Assembly (NCBI RefSeq): GCF_013378445.1 | Contig: NZ_JABXYK010000001.1 | Coordinates: forward strand, 372,001 to 436,000 | Direction: 5' to 3' | DNA: 64,000 nucleotides | Origin: Mycoplana rhizolycopersici | GTDB taxonomy: Bacteria > Pseudomonadota > Alphaproteobacteria > Rhizobiales > Rhizobiaceae | Part shown: positions 44,058 through 53,431 of the stretch, piece by piece | Layout of the letters: each line of letters opens with the position of its first letter | How positions within the stretch are numbered: position 1 is the stretch's first letter | Position numbers and translations under genes: made by a program | The notes under the pieces: model-generated | Seen by the model: only the letters and a program-made list of their open reading frames with translations | What the model was told of the DNA's origin: nothing | The model's database searches: none

Positions 44058-45609
44058 GGGAATTTCCTTCGCCGGAGACGCCATCGCCGGAAGTCCAGTC
44101 CCCGGACATCATCAGGCCGAGCCGGCGCGGATCGGCATGCTCTGCGGCGATCGGGGCAGACAGCCGGCCCTTGGCGATCGCCTGGATACGGTCGGCAAGG
44201 CCGATCACCTCGTCGAGATCCTCGGAGATGAGGAGCACGGCGGTGCCCTGCTTCCTTGCCTCGAGGATGCGCGCGTGGACGGCCGCCACGGCCCCCTCAT
44301 CCAGCCCGCGCGTCGGCTGGGAGGCGATCAGGATGCGTGGGCGGCGATAAAGGTTCCGGCCGAGGATCAGCTTTTGCATGTTGCCGCCGGAAAGAAGCCG
44401 GGTACGGCTCGCGGGTGTGCCGCCACGCACGTCGAACTCCTCGATAATCGTGGCGGCGAAGGCCTGGCCGGCCGCACGGTTCACGATGCCGCGGCGCGAG
44501 AACAGCGGCTGGCGGATGCGTTCCAGCACTGCGTTTTCCCAGATCGCCATCTCGCCGATGGCGCCCTGCTTGTGGCGATCCTCCGGAATGCGGCCGATGC
44601 CCGCCTCGACGAGATCGTGAACGTCGAGGGCCGTGACCGGCTCGCCGAAGAGCCGCATTTCGCCGGCCGCGGGCTTTGCCAGCCCGCTCATCAGTTGCGA
44701 CAGTGACGCCTGGCCATTGCCCGAAACGCCGATGATGCCGAGCGTCTCGCCCTCGCGCAGGAAGAAGTCGATCTCCTTCAGCCGCTCGATGCCGCCGCTC
44801 GATACCGTCAGTCGAGATGCTTCGAACACGATCTCGCCGGGTGTCGCCGCCTCGCGCTTTGGCCGCGTGACGCGATGGCCGACCATGAGTTCGGCAAGCT
44901 CCGCCTTGTTTGTCTCGGACGCCTTGCGCTCGGCTGCCACCTCGCCGCCACGCAGGACGACGATCCGGTCGGCCGCTGCCATCACCTCGTCGAGCTTGTG
45001 CGAAATGAAGATCAGCGACAGCCCCTGTCGCGCCATCTCGCGCAACGTGCTGAACAACCGTTCTGCCTCGATATTGGTCAGCACGGCGGTCGGTTCGTCG
45101 AGGATCAGGATCCGCGCATCGTTGTAGAGCGCCTTGAGGATTTCGACCCGCTGCTGCTCGCCCACGGAGAGATCCCCGAGGCGGGCGTCGGGATCGACGG
45201 CAAGGCCGAAGCGCTCGGCGATCGCCAGAAGCTTGCGGCGGGCAGCGGCGGTGCCCGAGCGCAGCGACCACAGCGGCTCCGTGCCGGTCATGACGTTTTC
45301 GAGAACTGTCAAGTTCGGAGCCAGCGAGAAATGCTGGTGCACCATGCCCACGCCGGCCTGAATGGCCGCGCGCGGGCGGCCTTGCGGCAGCTCGACGCCG
45401 TCGACGCGGACCGTGCCCTCGTCCGGTGTGTAGTGACCGAAGAGGATGCTCATCAGCGTCGTCTTGCCGGCACCGTTTTCGCCGAGCAGCGCCAGCAACT
45501 CGCCGCGCCTCAGAGAGATCGAGATGTCGTCATTGGCGACGATCGGGCCGAACCGCTTGCTGATGTGCGAGAGTTCGAGGACGGGAATAACGCGCGTTTC
45601 GTTGGTCAT
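44047..45609 (-). CDS. Nucleoside/nucleobase ABC transporter ATP-binding protein, two ABC domains
   Basis: 520 residues, a tandem ATPase of the RbsA/YufO type. The first domain has Walker A GENGAGKTT, signature LSVGEQQRVEI and Walker B LILDEPTAVL. The second has a degenerate Walker A (GVSGNGQAS) and the signature LLSGGNMQKLILGR, as usual for this family in which the two sites are not equivalent. The ATG at 45609 overlaps the amidase stop by four bases. It energises the two permeases encoded downstream. Confidence 0.94.
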   Translation of the reverse strand: MTNETRVIPVLELSHISKRFGPIVANDDISISLRRGELLALLGENGAGKTTLMSILFGHYTPDEGTVRVDGVELPQGRPRAAIQAGVGMVHQHFSLAPNLTVLENVMTGTEPLWSLRSGTAAARRKLLAIAERFGLAVDPDARLGDLSVGEQQRVEILKALYNDARILILDEPTAVLTNIEAERLFSTLREMARQGLSLIFISHKLDEVMAAADRIVVLRGGEVAAERKASETNKAELAELMVGHRVTRPKREAATPGEIVFEASRLTVSSGGIERLKEIDFFLREGETLGIIGVSGNGQASLSQLMSGLAKPAAGEMRLFGEPVTALDVHDLVEAGIGRIPEDRHKQGAIGEMAIWENAVLERIRQPLFSRRGIVNRAAGQAFAATIIEEFDVRGGTPASRTRLLSGGNMQKLILGRNLYRRPRILIASQPTRGLDEGAVAAVHARILEARKQGTAVLLISEDLDEVIGLADRIQAIAKGRLSAPIAAEHADPRRLGLMMSGDWTSGDGVSGEGNSHAS

Positions 45610-47042
45610 GCGGCAAGCCCCGAAACGGGAAAGCAATGCTGCCAGCGTCCTTCTGCCTCCAGGCGGGCGGCAAGCGACAGGAGAAGCCCCTCCGCCCCCA
45701 TCGGCGCCATCAGCTGGACCGGCAGCGGAAGGCCTTCGGTATCCGCGCCGAAGGGAAGGGTCAATGCCGGAAAGCCGGAGATGTTGGCAAGGCCGGCGAG
45801 TGGCGCGAAGGCAGTCATGCGCCTGAGGTGCAGGTCGGTATCGTCGTGATCGGACGGGAAGGATCCGATCGGCAGGGGAGCAGTGGCGAGCATCGGCATC
45901 AATAGGCAGTCCAGGCTGTCAAACAGCGCCCAAGTCTTGTGGCTCACATGCACCGCAGCATCGAGCGAAGTCCAGAGGGCAGCCGCCGATATCCTCCGCC
46001 CTCTTTCGACGAAGGCGGCGGTCAGCGGTTCGGCATGGCCGGGATCGAGCGATAGCGTATCCACCAGTAAGGCGAGGTTGACCGAAATGATGTCCGCAAA
46101 GATGGCCGAGGAGGCGGAAACCAACGGAGCGAAGTCGGACCAGTTAAGGCGCGCGACCGTGTGGCCGGCTCTCTCGAGCGCGCCTGCTGCCTCCAGAACC
46201 GCCCCGCTGCGCGCTGGATCGGTCGGAAACTCCAAACCGGTCTCGGCCAACACGCCCACCCGCAGGCGACCCGTGACGGGAGCGGCTTCGGCTGGGTCGG
46301 CGAAAGGTCCTCTCGCCCTGCCGCGCACCGCCTCGAAGATCATCCGGCTGTCGCGAACCGAACGGCAGATGGCCAGTTCACCGACGATGCCGCCGAGATG
46401 ATTGCCGAAGAGCGGCCCGCCGGGGATGGCACCGCGGGTCGGCTTCAGCCCGACAAGCCCGCAACAGGCCGCCGGCACGCGGATCGATCCGCCCGCATCG
46501 GTGGCATGCGCGATCGAAACGATCCCTGCCGCGACAGCCGCAGCAGCGCCGCCCGAGGACCCGCCGGCGGTCAGCCGGGGATCGAGCGGGTTGCGGCAGA
46601 TCGGTCCGCGCACCGGCTCGCTTGACAGCGACAGGCCGAATTCCGGGGTGGTGGTCAGCCCGAACAGGGCAAAGCCGGCATCACGGAAACGCCCCGCAAG
46701 ATCCGAATCCATCGTGGAATCGAGCCTGCCGTCCAGCATGCGCGACCCGGCGCGCACGGGAAATCCGGCGAAGGGGCCACCGAGATCCTTTGCCAGCGTC
46801 GGAACGCCGGCAAAGGGGCGCTCCGCGAAACGATCGGGATCGACGATCCGCTCCTGTTCGAGCGCTGCCGCTGTGGCACGACCCTGGTCGGTTTCCAGCC
46901 GGCAGATCGCGCCAAGCCCGGCATGGCTGGAAGCGGCAGCGATTGCCGCCTCCATGGCCTGGTCCGCCGAAAGCGCACCTTTGGCGATCGCACCGGCAAG
47001 AGCCGTGGCATCCGAGATCGCTTCGCTTTCGACGCTTGGCAC
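45606..47042 (-). CDS. Amidase-signature family hydrolase
   Basis: 478 residues. The Ser-cisSer-Lys triad is complete: Lys85 (PTLAKDLGGPF), Ser162 (TAGGSSGGAAAAV) and Ser186 (TDAGGSIRVPAACCG), followed by GLKPTRG. Enzymes of this family hydrolyse amides or ureides, including glutamine amides, carbamates and allophanate. The substrate here is unknown. It lies inside the transporter operon, 13 bp after the binding-protein gene and overlapping the ATPase gene by four bases, so it probably acts on an imported compound or its breakdown product. Confidence 0.9.
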   Translation of the reverse strand: MPSVESEAISDATALAGAIAKGALSADQAMEAAIAAASSHAGLGAICRLETDQGRATAAALEQERIVDPDRFAERPFAGVPTLAKDLGGPFAGFPVRAGSRMLDGRLDSTMDSDLAGRFRDAGFALFGLTTTPEFGLSLSSEPVRGPICRNPLDPRLTAGGSSGGAAAAVAAGIVSIAHATDAGGSIRVPAACCGLVGLKPTRGAIPGGPLFGNHLGGIVGELAICRSVRDSRMIFEAVRGRARGPFADPAEAAPVTGRLRVGVLAETGLEFPTDPARSGAVLEAAGALERAGHTVARLNWSDFAPLVSASSAIFADIISVNLALLVDTLSLDPGHAEPLTAAFVERGRRISAAALWTSLDAAVHVSHKTWALFDSLDCLLMPMLATAPLPIGSFPSDHDDTDLHLRRMTAFAPLAGLANISGFPALTLPFGADTEGLPLPVQLMAPMGAEGLLLSLAARLEAEGRWQHCFPVSGLAA

Positions 47043-47055
47043 GGGCTTGCGCTGC

Positions 47056-48042
47056 TTACTTCGGCTCTTCCATCATGATCGGCACTTCGAAGGTGCCGGC
47101 CTTGATCTCGGCGCGCCGCGCTTCCATCGCCGCTTCCGCCTCGGCCGGCGCCACGCTCTTGACGTAGACGATATCGCTGCCGCCTTCCTTCATCAGGCCG
47201 AATGCGGTGTAGCTCTTGCCCACCGGCTTGCCGGCGTTGACATCGGCGACGGCCGCATCGAGGATCGGGCGGAAATACCACATGGCATTGGCAAAAACGG
47301 TATCGGGGTAACGCGGCGTATAGTCGAGCAGCGAGCCGACCGACTTGATGCCGCGTTCCTTGGCGGCATCCGCCGTGCCGATACGCTCGCCGAACAGGAT
47401 ATCGGCGCCGGCGTCGATCTGCGCCAGGCCCGCCTCGCGCGCCTTCGGCGGATCGAAGAACGTGCCGATGAAGGAAACGAGGTGCTTGGCGTCGGGGTTG
47501 ACTTCCTTCACGCCTGCGGCAAAGGCGTTGATCAGCATGTTGACCTCAGGAATGGGGATCGCGCCGACGGAGCCGACGACGCCGGACTTGGTCATCTTGC
47601 CGGCCAGCATGCCGGCCAGATACGCGCCGTCATGGTTCCAGGTGCCGAATACGCCGAAATTGTCGCCGGCCGCCTCACCGCTGGATCCCATCAGGAAGGC
47701 CGTGTCGGGATAGTCGGCGGCCACCTGCCGCGCCTCGCGCTCGACGGCATAGGATTCGCCAACGATCAGCTTGTTGCCCTGCTCGGCATATTCACGCATC
47801 GCGCGGGGATAGTCAGTGCCGGAAACCCCTTCGGAAAAGGTGTACTCGATCACGCCGTCCTTGGCTGCCGCCTGCAGCGCCTCGTGCAGACGCGAATTCC
47901 AGGCGTTTTCGACAGGGGAAGCATGGATGCCCGCGACCTTGAGCGGCGCCTGCGCCCGCGCCTGCGGCAGGAAAGCGCTGGCGCTCAGAGCGAGGCCGCC
48001 GGCGAGAACGGTGCGGCGTCTAATCAGGAGGCTGTTCGTCAT
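47056..48042 (-). CDS. BMP-family periplasmic substrate-binding protein
   Basis: 328 residues. The signal sequence LIRRRTVLAGGLALSASAFLPQARA has a twin-Arg-like motif. The mature protein is of the BMP/Med/PnrA type that binds purine nucleosides or nucleobases: KVAGIHASPVENAWN, a QGNKLIVGESYAVE segment, FGTWNHDGAYLAGMLAG and GSVGAIPIPEVNMLINAF. The ATG at 48042 has AGGGGA about 7 nt upstream. First gene of a six-gene minus-strand operon: binding protein, amidase, ATPase, permease, permease, deaminase. The ligand is inferred to be a pyrimidine or purine base or nucleoside because of the terminal CodA-like gene. Confidence 0.93.
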   Translation of the reverse strand: MTNSLLIRRRTVLAGGLALSASAFLPQARAQAPLKVAGIHASPVENAWNSRLHEALQAAAKDGVIEYTFSEGVSGTDYPRAMREYAEQGNKLIVGESYAVEREARQVAADYPDTAFLMGSSGEAAGDNFGVFGTWNHDGAYLAGMLAGKMTKSGVVGSVGAIPIPEVNMLINAFAAGVKEVNPDAKHLVSFIGTFFDPPKAREAGLAQIDAGADILFGERIGTADAAKERGIKSVGSLLDYTPRYPDTVFANAMWYFRPILDAAVADVNAGKPVGKSYTAFGLMKEGGSDIVYVKSVAPAEAEAAMEARRAEIKAGTFEVPIMMEEPK

Positions 48043-48377
48043 GTTTCGTTCCCCTTCACTTTGACCAAATGGTTTAAAAATCCATAGGATTCGCACAAAA
48101 ACGAGTCAAGCGCGCACGCCGCCCACGAATTGATCAATCAAGGCATTTTTGCGCTGCAACACGACGTTGTGCAGGATCGGCCCGTTCCTGCCGTCGCAAC
48201 TGCCAACGCTCCTCCATCGCCGTTCAGGCTGCTGTCAGCTTCCCCTTACAGATTTCGCCTCCGAATGTCGGGCCACCCGGCAACGGATGTCATATCTGTC
48301 GCGGCAGGCCACGCCCTAATGCAGGCGCGGGTCGAGACCACCCGGTCCGCGATCGAAACGGATCGAGAGGAACGGGA
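48043..48377. promoter_or_regulatory. Divergent promoter region between the nucleobase operon and eptA
   Basis: No gene seen in 335 bp. An ACCA-AA-TGGT palindrome (48064-48073) lies 22 bp before the binding-protein start and TTGATCAA (48130-48137) further up; either could bind a repressor of the uptake operon. On the eptA side, GTTCAGG (48222-48228) and TGTCAGC (48233-48239) lie 11 bp apart, similar to the direct repeat in front of the PepSY operon at the left end of the window, and are a candidate response-regulator site. Confidence 0.35.
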
Positions 48378-50021
48378 ATGGCGACTTGTGAGGGCAATCT
48401 TGCTCCCTCTGCGGGCGGATGGCGTCCGGCCATCGGCGCCGTGCCGTTCAGTTTCCTCGTCGCGGGCTTTATCCTCGCGACTGCAAACCACAGCTTCTGG
48501 CAGAAGACTGCCACCTATTTCAGCGGAACCATTCAGTCCACGGTGGTCTTCGGCATTGGCCTTGCCGCCCTGCTCTTTGCAGTCTGCATCGCCCTGTCCA
48601 TGCGCTTCGTCACGAAGCCGCTGTTCATTTTCCTCGTCCTGGCGAGCGCCGGAGCGTCGTGGTTCATGGACCGCTTCGGCGTCGTGATCAGCGTCGACAT
48701 GATCCGCAATGCGGCAGAGACGACACAGGCGGAAGCGGACAATCTGATCACGCCCACCTTCGTCTGGCACCTCGTTCTGTACGGCGCGGCGCCATCCCTG
48801 CTCATACTCTGGGTGAAGGTGGAGCACCTTGCCTTTCGCGCCAAGGCGCGTCGGAACCTGATATTCGTCGTTCCGCTGCTGCTGATCGCAACGGTTGCGG
48901 CACTGACGCAGATGAAACTGATCATCAGCACGAGCCGCGAACACCGCGACTGGCTGACGAGCCTCAACCCTATCGGCCCGATCGTCAGCGGCGTGCGCTA
49001 TGTGTCGCGCACGACCGCCGAGGAAAACATCGTCGTCCAGCCGTTGGGCAGGGATGCCCGCGTCGTGGCCCCGCCCGACGGCAAGCCGCGCGTTCTGGTG
49101 ATCGTCGCAGGCGAAACGGCGCGGGCGCAGAACTTTTCGCTGGGCGGCTACGGGCGCCCCACCAATCCTGAGCTGGAGGCGCGCAACGTCGTCTATTTTC
49201 CCTTCGCGACCAGTTGCGGTACGGCGACCGCGGTGTCCCTGCCCTGCATGTTCTCCGTCTACACGCGCGAAACCTACACCCATCGCAAGGGGCTCGAGAC
49301 GGAGAACCTCATGGACGTCCTGTCCCATGCGGGCATCGACGCCGAGTGGTGGGACAACAATACCGGCAGCAAGGGCGTTGCCGACCGCGTGACCTATCAT
49401 TTCATGCCTGACAGCACCGATCCCCGCTTCTGCGCGGACGGCGAATGCACGGACGCGATCCTGCTCGATCGCCTGGGCGGGTGGCTCGACGGCGTGAAGA
49501 GGGACAGCGTGCTGGTCATCCACCAGCTCGGCAGCCACGGGCCTGCCTATTTCGAACGCTACCCCGACGCCTATCGTCACTTCACGCCCGATTGCCGCAC
49601 GGCGGAACTCGGCGACTGCACACAGGATGAAATCGTCAACGCCTACGACAATTCCATCGCCTTCACCGACCATGTGCTTGCAACGATCATCGACGGCCTG
49701 AAGCGACGCGACGCCAGCATCGACGGCTCGATGCTGTACATGTCGGACCACGGCGAATCGCTTGGCGAAAGCGGCCTCTACCTGCACGGCGCCCCCTACA
49801 TCATCGCTCCCGATGTGCAGACCCACGTTCCCTTCCTTCTGTGGCTGGGAGGAAAGGACCGCGCTGCAGTCGACCTTGCATGCCTCACGGAGCGGGCGAA
49901 CGAGCCCGCCTCACACGACAATCTCTTCCACACGGTGCTTGGCATGATGTCTGTCCGGACAAGCGTCTACGACCCCGCGCTCGACGTTCTTTCGCGGTGC
50001 CGCTCCACATCCGCAACCTGA
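48378..50021 (+). CDS. eptA: Lipid A phosphoethanolamine transferase (EptA/MCR family)
   Basis: 547 residues. An N-terminal membrane domain of five helices (about residues 20-190) is followed by a periplasmic sulfatase-fold catalytic domain. Zinc and catalytic residues are visible: Glu246 (VIVAGETARAQNFSLGGY), nucleophile Thr284 in SCGTATAVSLPCMFS flanked by the disulfide-forming Cys280 and Cys290, a DNNTGSKGVADRV segment, HQLGSHGPAYFERYP and SDHGESLGESGLYLHG. It moves phosphoethanolamine from phosphatidylethanolamine to lipid A phosphates, lowering surface charge and raising resistance to cationic peptides. It is followed after 104 bp by a two-component pair that probably controls it. Confidence 0.93.
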   Translation: MATCEGNLAPSAGGWRPAIGAVPFSFLVAGFILATANHSFWQKTATYFSGTIQSTVVFGIGLAALLFAVCIALSMRFVTKPLFIFLVLASAGASWFMDRFGVVISVDMIRNAAETTQAEADNLITPTFVWHLVLYGAAPSLLILWVKVEHLAFRAKARRNLIFVVPLLLIATVAALTQMKLIISTSREHRDWLTSLNPIGPIVSGVRYVSRTTAEENIVVQPLGRDARVVAPPDGKPRVLVIVAGETARAQNFSLGGYGRPTNPELEARNVVYFPFATSCGTATAVSLPCMFSVYTRETYTHRKGLETENLMDVLSHAGIDAEWWDNNTGSKGVADRVTYHFMPDSTDPRFCADGECTDAILLDRLGGWLDGVKRDSVLVIHQLGSHGPAYFERYPDAYRHFTPDCRTAELGDCTQDEIVNAYDNSIAFTDHVLATIIDGLKRRDASIDGSMLYMSDHGESLGESGLYLHGAPYIIAPDVQTHVPFLLWLGGKDRAAVDLACLTERANEPASHDNLFHTVLGMMSVRTSVYDPALDVLSRCRSTSAT

Positions 50022-50125
50022 TCGCGCTGGCAAGCGATGGGCGGCGACTTGATTGCATCCACGAAAATCGTGACGATGACCACGGAAGCGCCGGCAATTC
50101 GCGTGCGCTCCAGGAAGAGGGCGGC

Positions 50126-50788
50126 GTGCGCGTACTTTTGATCGAAGACGATGCCATTCTCGGCGAAGCCGTCCGCGACCATGTCGCAGCGAATGGCCAC
50201 GCGGTCGACTGGGTCCGGCAACTCGAAGATGCGCGCGCGGCAGCAAAGGCGGTCAACTACGGCCTGATCCTGCTGGACCTGCGCCTTCCTGACGGCAGCG
50301 GCATCGCCTTTCTCAAGGCGCTGCGCGAGGCCGGCAGCAAGACGCCCGTCATCATCCTGACCGCGCATGACCAGATTTCAGACCGCATCGAGGGACTGAA
50401 CAGCGGTGCCGACGACTACCTCGTCAAACCCTTCAATCTCGGCGAATTGTCGGCGCGGATGCTTGCGGTGGCGCGCCGCTATGGCGGCAATCCCTCCCCC
50501 GTGATCCGGCTGGGCGCACTGGAGATCGGCCCCGCGGACCGGCGGATCGTCACGGACGGCCGCGAGGTTGTGCTTTCGGGCCGGGAATGGGCCGTCCTCG
50601 ACGTCCTGCTGGCCCGGCCCGGCGCCACAGTCTCGAAAGGGCAGATCGAGGAAGCGCTCTATGCGTTCGGCTCCGAGATCGAAAGCAACACCGTCGAGGT
50701 CTATGTCAGCCGTGTTCGCAAGAAGCTGGGGCACGACCATATTTTGACCGTCCGCGGGGTCGGCTACCGCCTCGGAATGCAGGCATGA
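50126..50788 (+). CDS. OmpR-family response regulator (PmrA/QseB-like)
   Basis: 220 residues: receiver with acidic pair LLIEDD, phosphoacceptor Asp51 (LILLDLRLPDG), VIILTA and Lys101 (YLVKPFN), then a winged-helix domain ending LTVRGVGYRLGM. The frame is open back to 49841, but the conserved receiver begins at GTG 50126, preceded by AGGAAGAGGG; the longer version would add about 95 residues overlapping eptA and is rejected. Its stop overlaps the kinase start by four bases. By position it is the likely regulator of eptA. Confidence 0.9.
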   Translation: MRVLLIEDDAILGEAVRDHVAANGHAVDWVRQLEDARAAAKAVNYGLILLDLRLPDGSGIAFLKALREAGSKTPVIILTAHDQISDRIEGLNSGADDYLVKPFNLGELSARMLAVARRYGGNPSPVIRLGALEIGPADRRIVTDGREVVLSGREWAVLDVLLARPGATVSKGQIEEALYAFGSEIESNTVEVYVSRVRKKLGHDHILTVRGVGYRLGMQA

Positions 50789-52134
50789 GCGAACGCAGCA
50801 TCACCCGCAGGCTGACGCTGGCATTGTCCGGGGCGCTGGCGGGCTTCTGGCTGCTCGCCGCCGCACTTGGCGCGATGGTCATGCAGGACGAATTCGGCGA
50901 GATTTTCGACAGCTCGCTGCAGGAAACGGCCGAGCGGCTGCTGATCCTGGTGGTCAACGATGTCGAAAGAGGCGACGAACCGGGTTCGAACCGCCGCTTT
51001 GAAGGCGTCGTGCCGGCAACGGGCGAGGAATACCTGATCTACCAGCTGCGCGACGAGGAGGGCGACGTGCTGCTGCGTTCGCACGATGCGCCGGAGGCCG
51101 GGTTCGACGCTCCGCTCAGGCGCGGCTTCTGGCGCGGTTCCGACTACCGCTTCTATACGGCCACGACCGAAGGCAGTGAAAAGCTCTATCTTCAGGTCGC
51201 GGATGCGCTGGCCAACCGGCGCGAAGCGCTGTTCGAGGGCGCGATGGCGCTGTTCCTGCCCGTTCTCCTGCTGGTGCCTGCCAGCGTGGCGCTTGTCTGG
51301 TACATCGTGCGGCGGACGCTGAAGCCGATCGACGCCTTGCGCCAGAGCATTGCGAGCAAGGACGGCGGCAATCTGGCAGTGATTGCGCGCGAAGGCATGC
51401 CGCGCGAACTGCTGCCGATCGTGCGTTCGGTGAACCTGCTCCTCGCCCGGCTGAAGGCGGCGCTGGAGGCCGAGCGGGAGTTCACGGCCAACAGCGCCCA
51501 TGAACTGCGCACGCCGATCGCCGGCGCGCTGGCACAAACCCAGGTGCTGATCGACGAACTGCCGGGGGGCCCCAGGAAGGCGCGCGCCCGCCAGGTCGAG
51601 GCCTCGCTCGTCAAGCTCAGCCACCTCGCCGAGAAGCTGTTGCAGCTGGCGCGCGCCGAGGCCGGCGTCGGCGCCGTCGGCGCGCCGGTCGATCTCGCCC
51701 GCATTCTGGAACTCGTCGTCCTCGATTTCCAGCGCCACCCGGAAGGCGCCGGACGGCTGCAGTTCCATCGCGCCGAAGGCTCTGTGCTACGCAAGCCAGC
51801 AAGCGAGGACGGCTTCGCCATCGCGCTTCGCAACCTGATCGAAAACGCCCTTGTTCACGGCGACCCGGATAATCCGATCGACGTGCGGCTGGAACACGAC
51901 GGAACCGTCCGCATCATCAACGGCGGCCCGCTGCTGGCCGATTGGGAGCTGGATATGATCCGCAAGCGCTTCGGCCGCGGCCGGACCAATGCCAAGGGTT
52001 CGGGACTCGGCATATCCATCGCCGAGCGGCTGCTTGCCCAGATGAATGCCCGCCTGGAGCTGGCCTCGCCGCCGGAGGGACATGCCGGCGGGCTGGAAGC
52101 ACGGATCATATTCGAGCAGGAACGGACCGGCTGA
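50785..52134 (+). CDS. Sensor histidine kinase (PmrB/QseC-like)
   Basis: 449 residues. TM1 is about 11-33, a periplasmic domain about 34-152, TM2 about 153-176. The H-box has His239 in TANSAHELRTPIAGAL, and the N box Asn354 in RNLIENALVHGD. The G1 box is unusual: RIINGGP (376-382) where DxGxG with an acidic residue is expected; G2 is KGSGLGISIAERLL. The ATG at 50785 overlaps the regulator stop; the much longer open frame upstream is in the regulator gene. Probably senses cationic peptides, metals or envelope stress, inferred only from its eptA neighbour. Confidence 0.9.
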   Translation: MSERSITRRLTLALSGALAGFWLLAAALGAMVMQDEFGEIFDSSLQETAERLLILVVNDVERGDEPGSNRRFEGVVPATGEEYLIYQLRDEEGDVLLRSHDAPEAGFDAPLRRGFWRGSDYRFYTATTEGSEKLYLQVADALANRREALFEGAMALFLPVLLLVPASVALVWYIVRRTLKPIDALRQSIASKDGGNLAVIAREGMPRELLPIVRSVNLLLARLKAALEAEREFTANSAHELRTPIAGALAQTQVLIDELPGGPRKARARQVEASLVKLSHLAEKLLQLARAEAGVGAVGAPVDLARILELVVLDFQRHPEGAGRLQFHRAEGSVLRKPASEDGFAIALRNLIENALVHGDPDNPIDVRLEHDGTVRIINGGPLLADWELDMIRKRFGRGRTNAKGSGLGISIAERLLAQMNARLELASPPEGHAGGLEARIIFEQERTG

Positions 52135-52158
52135 TGCGCGCGCCGTCCCTACCGGCCG

Positions 52159-52365
52159 TCACTGCTCCGAAAGCTTGATGTCCGGATGGTACTCCTTGCC
52201 TTCCACTTGCTTCACCACGGCCTGGCCACACTGCATCAGCTTCGTTTCGGCGTTGAAGGCATAGGTCGGCGAGCCGTGAAGCGACCAGCCCTTGTTCAAG
52301 GCCAGCGTCACCTTGTGGCAGAAGGAGGCGTCGTCGGGGCCGGTCAGGAAGCGATAGACTTTCAT
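52159..52365 (-). CDS. DUF1737 domain protein
   Basis: 68 residues, MKVYRFLTGPDDASFCHKV at the N-terminus and ALNKGWSLHGSPTYAFN in the middle, the pattern of DUF1737, a small cytoplasmic domain of unknown function found alone or fused. It ends with a charged tail containing HPDIKLSEQ. It overlaps the stop of the CitE-like gene by four bases and so is the second gene of a two-gene operon. Confidence 0.8.
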   Translation of the reverse strand: MKVYRFLTGPDDASFCHKVTLALNKGWSLHGSPTYAFNAETKLMQCGQAVVKQVEGKEYHPDIKLSEQ

Positions 52366-53273
52366 GTGCGGTTCTCTTTTTTTGCAATGAGTTCGACCTT
52401 GGCAAGCAGGCGCTCGGCCTGGTCGAGATGAAGGCGTTCCACCATGCGGCCGTCGAGATTGACCGCACCCTTGCCTGCATTTTCAGGCCGCGCGAAGGCT
52501 GAGACAATGGCGCGGGCCTCGTCTGCCGCCCCATCTTGAATGCCGTAGGAACGGTTTGCCGGTTCGATCTGCGCCGGATGGATCAGCATCTTGCCGTCAA
52601 AGCCCATCTGCCGGCCCTGCTCACACTCTGCGCCGAAGGCTCCAATGTCGGCAAAGCCATTATGGACACTGTCGATCACGTCGAGCCCGGAAGCGCGCGC
52701 CGCAACCACCACCTGCATCAGAAGCGGAACGAGGAAGGGCCTGCCGGGCACGTCGGCAATGCCGGTCGCAAGCCTGAGATCGTTCAGGCCGACGACGAGG
52801 CAGTCGAGCCGGCCTCCGCTGGTGCGCCCCGCTTCCGCGATCGCTGCCAGATTGAGCATCGCCGCCGGCGTCTCGATCATCGCCCACAGCCGGGGGCTGT
52901 CGTCCACTCCCTGGTCTGCCAGCCAGTCGGCAACGGCAAGCACGTCCTGCGGCTCGCACACCTTCGGCAGAAGCACGGCATTCGGTCCGCAGGCAAGCAC
53001 CGCTTCGAGATCGGCAGGGCCGTCACTGCCGGACGGCGAATTGATGCGGATGATGCGTTCGACAGGCGACGCGCGGTCGAGGCCGGCGAAATGCTGCTTC
53101 AGCGCCTCGCGCGCTGCCGCCTTGCTTTCGGGCGCAACGGAATCCTCCAGGTCGAAGATGATGCCGTCGCATGCGAGCGTGGCAGATTTTTCCAGCGCCC
53201 GGGCATTGCTCGCCGGGACGGACAGGAGCGACCGGCGCAGGCGAAGTGGATGATTGCGAAACGGCGTGTTCAT
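52362..53273 (-). CDS. HpcH/HpaI aldolase family, CitE/malyl-CoA lyase-like
   Basis: 303 residues, a TIM-barrel C-C lyase. RRSLLSVPASNARALEKSA, DGIIFDLEDSVAPESK (metal-binding Glu/Asp), RINSPSGSDG, LPKVCEPQDV and the substrate/Mg segment WAMIETPAAMLNL are typical, ending with FDGKMLIHPAQIEPAN. Members cleave citryl-, malyl- or methylmalyl-CoA or related 3-hydroxy-dicarboxyl-CoA esters. Stand-alone CitE-like proteins often have unknown substrates, and none of the citrate lyase subunits is nearby. The ATG at 53273 is chosen; the frame is open further upstream without similarity. Confidence 0.88.
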   Translation of the reverse strand: MNTPFRNHPLRLRRSLLSVPASNARALEKSATLACDGIIFDLEDSVAPESKAAAREALKQHFAGLDRASPVERIIRINSPSGSDGPADLEAVLACGPNAVLLPKVCEPQDVLAVADWLADQGVDDSPRLWAMIETPAAMLNLAAIAEAGRTSGGRLDCLVVGLNDLRLATGIADVPGRPFLVPLLMQVVVAARASGLDVIDSVHNGFADIGAFGAECEQGRQMGFDGKMLIHPAQIEPANRSYGIQDGAADEARAIVSAFARPENAGKGAVNLDGRMVERLHLDQAERLLAKVELIAKKENRT

Positions 53274-53431
53274 TTCGCCTTTCTGCCCCGGTTCGGCCGG
53301 ATGGGCAAGCACATTGGCACGCCGGCGGGGCCAGATTCGTGGCAGCGCGAGGTGCGACACACTGGCCACTGCAAAAGCCTTGCAATGAACACATTCGCTG
53401 CCCACATTGACGATAGAGGAAAGGGCCAATC

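Noticed and set aside
49841-50788. A 315-residue version of the second response regulator
   Set aside because: The extension overlaps eptA and has no similarity; GTG 50126 with AGGAAGAGGG upstream fits the receiver-domain start.
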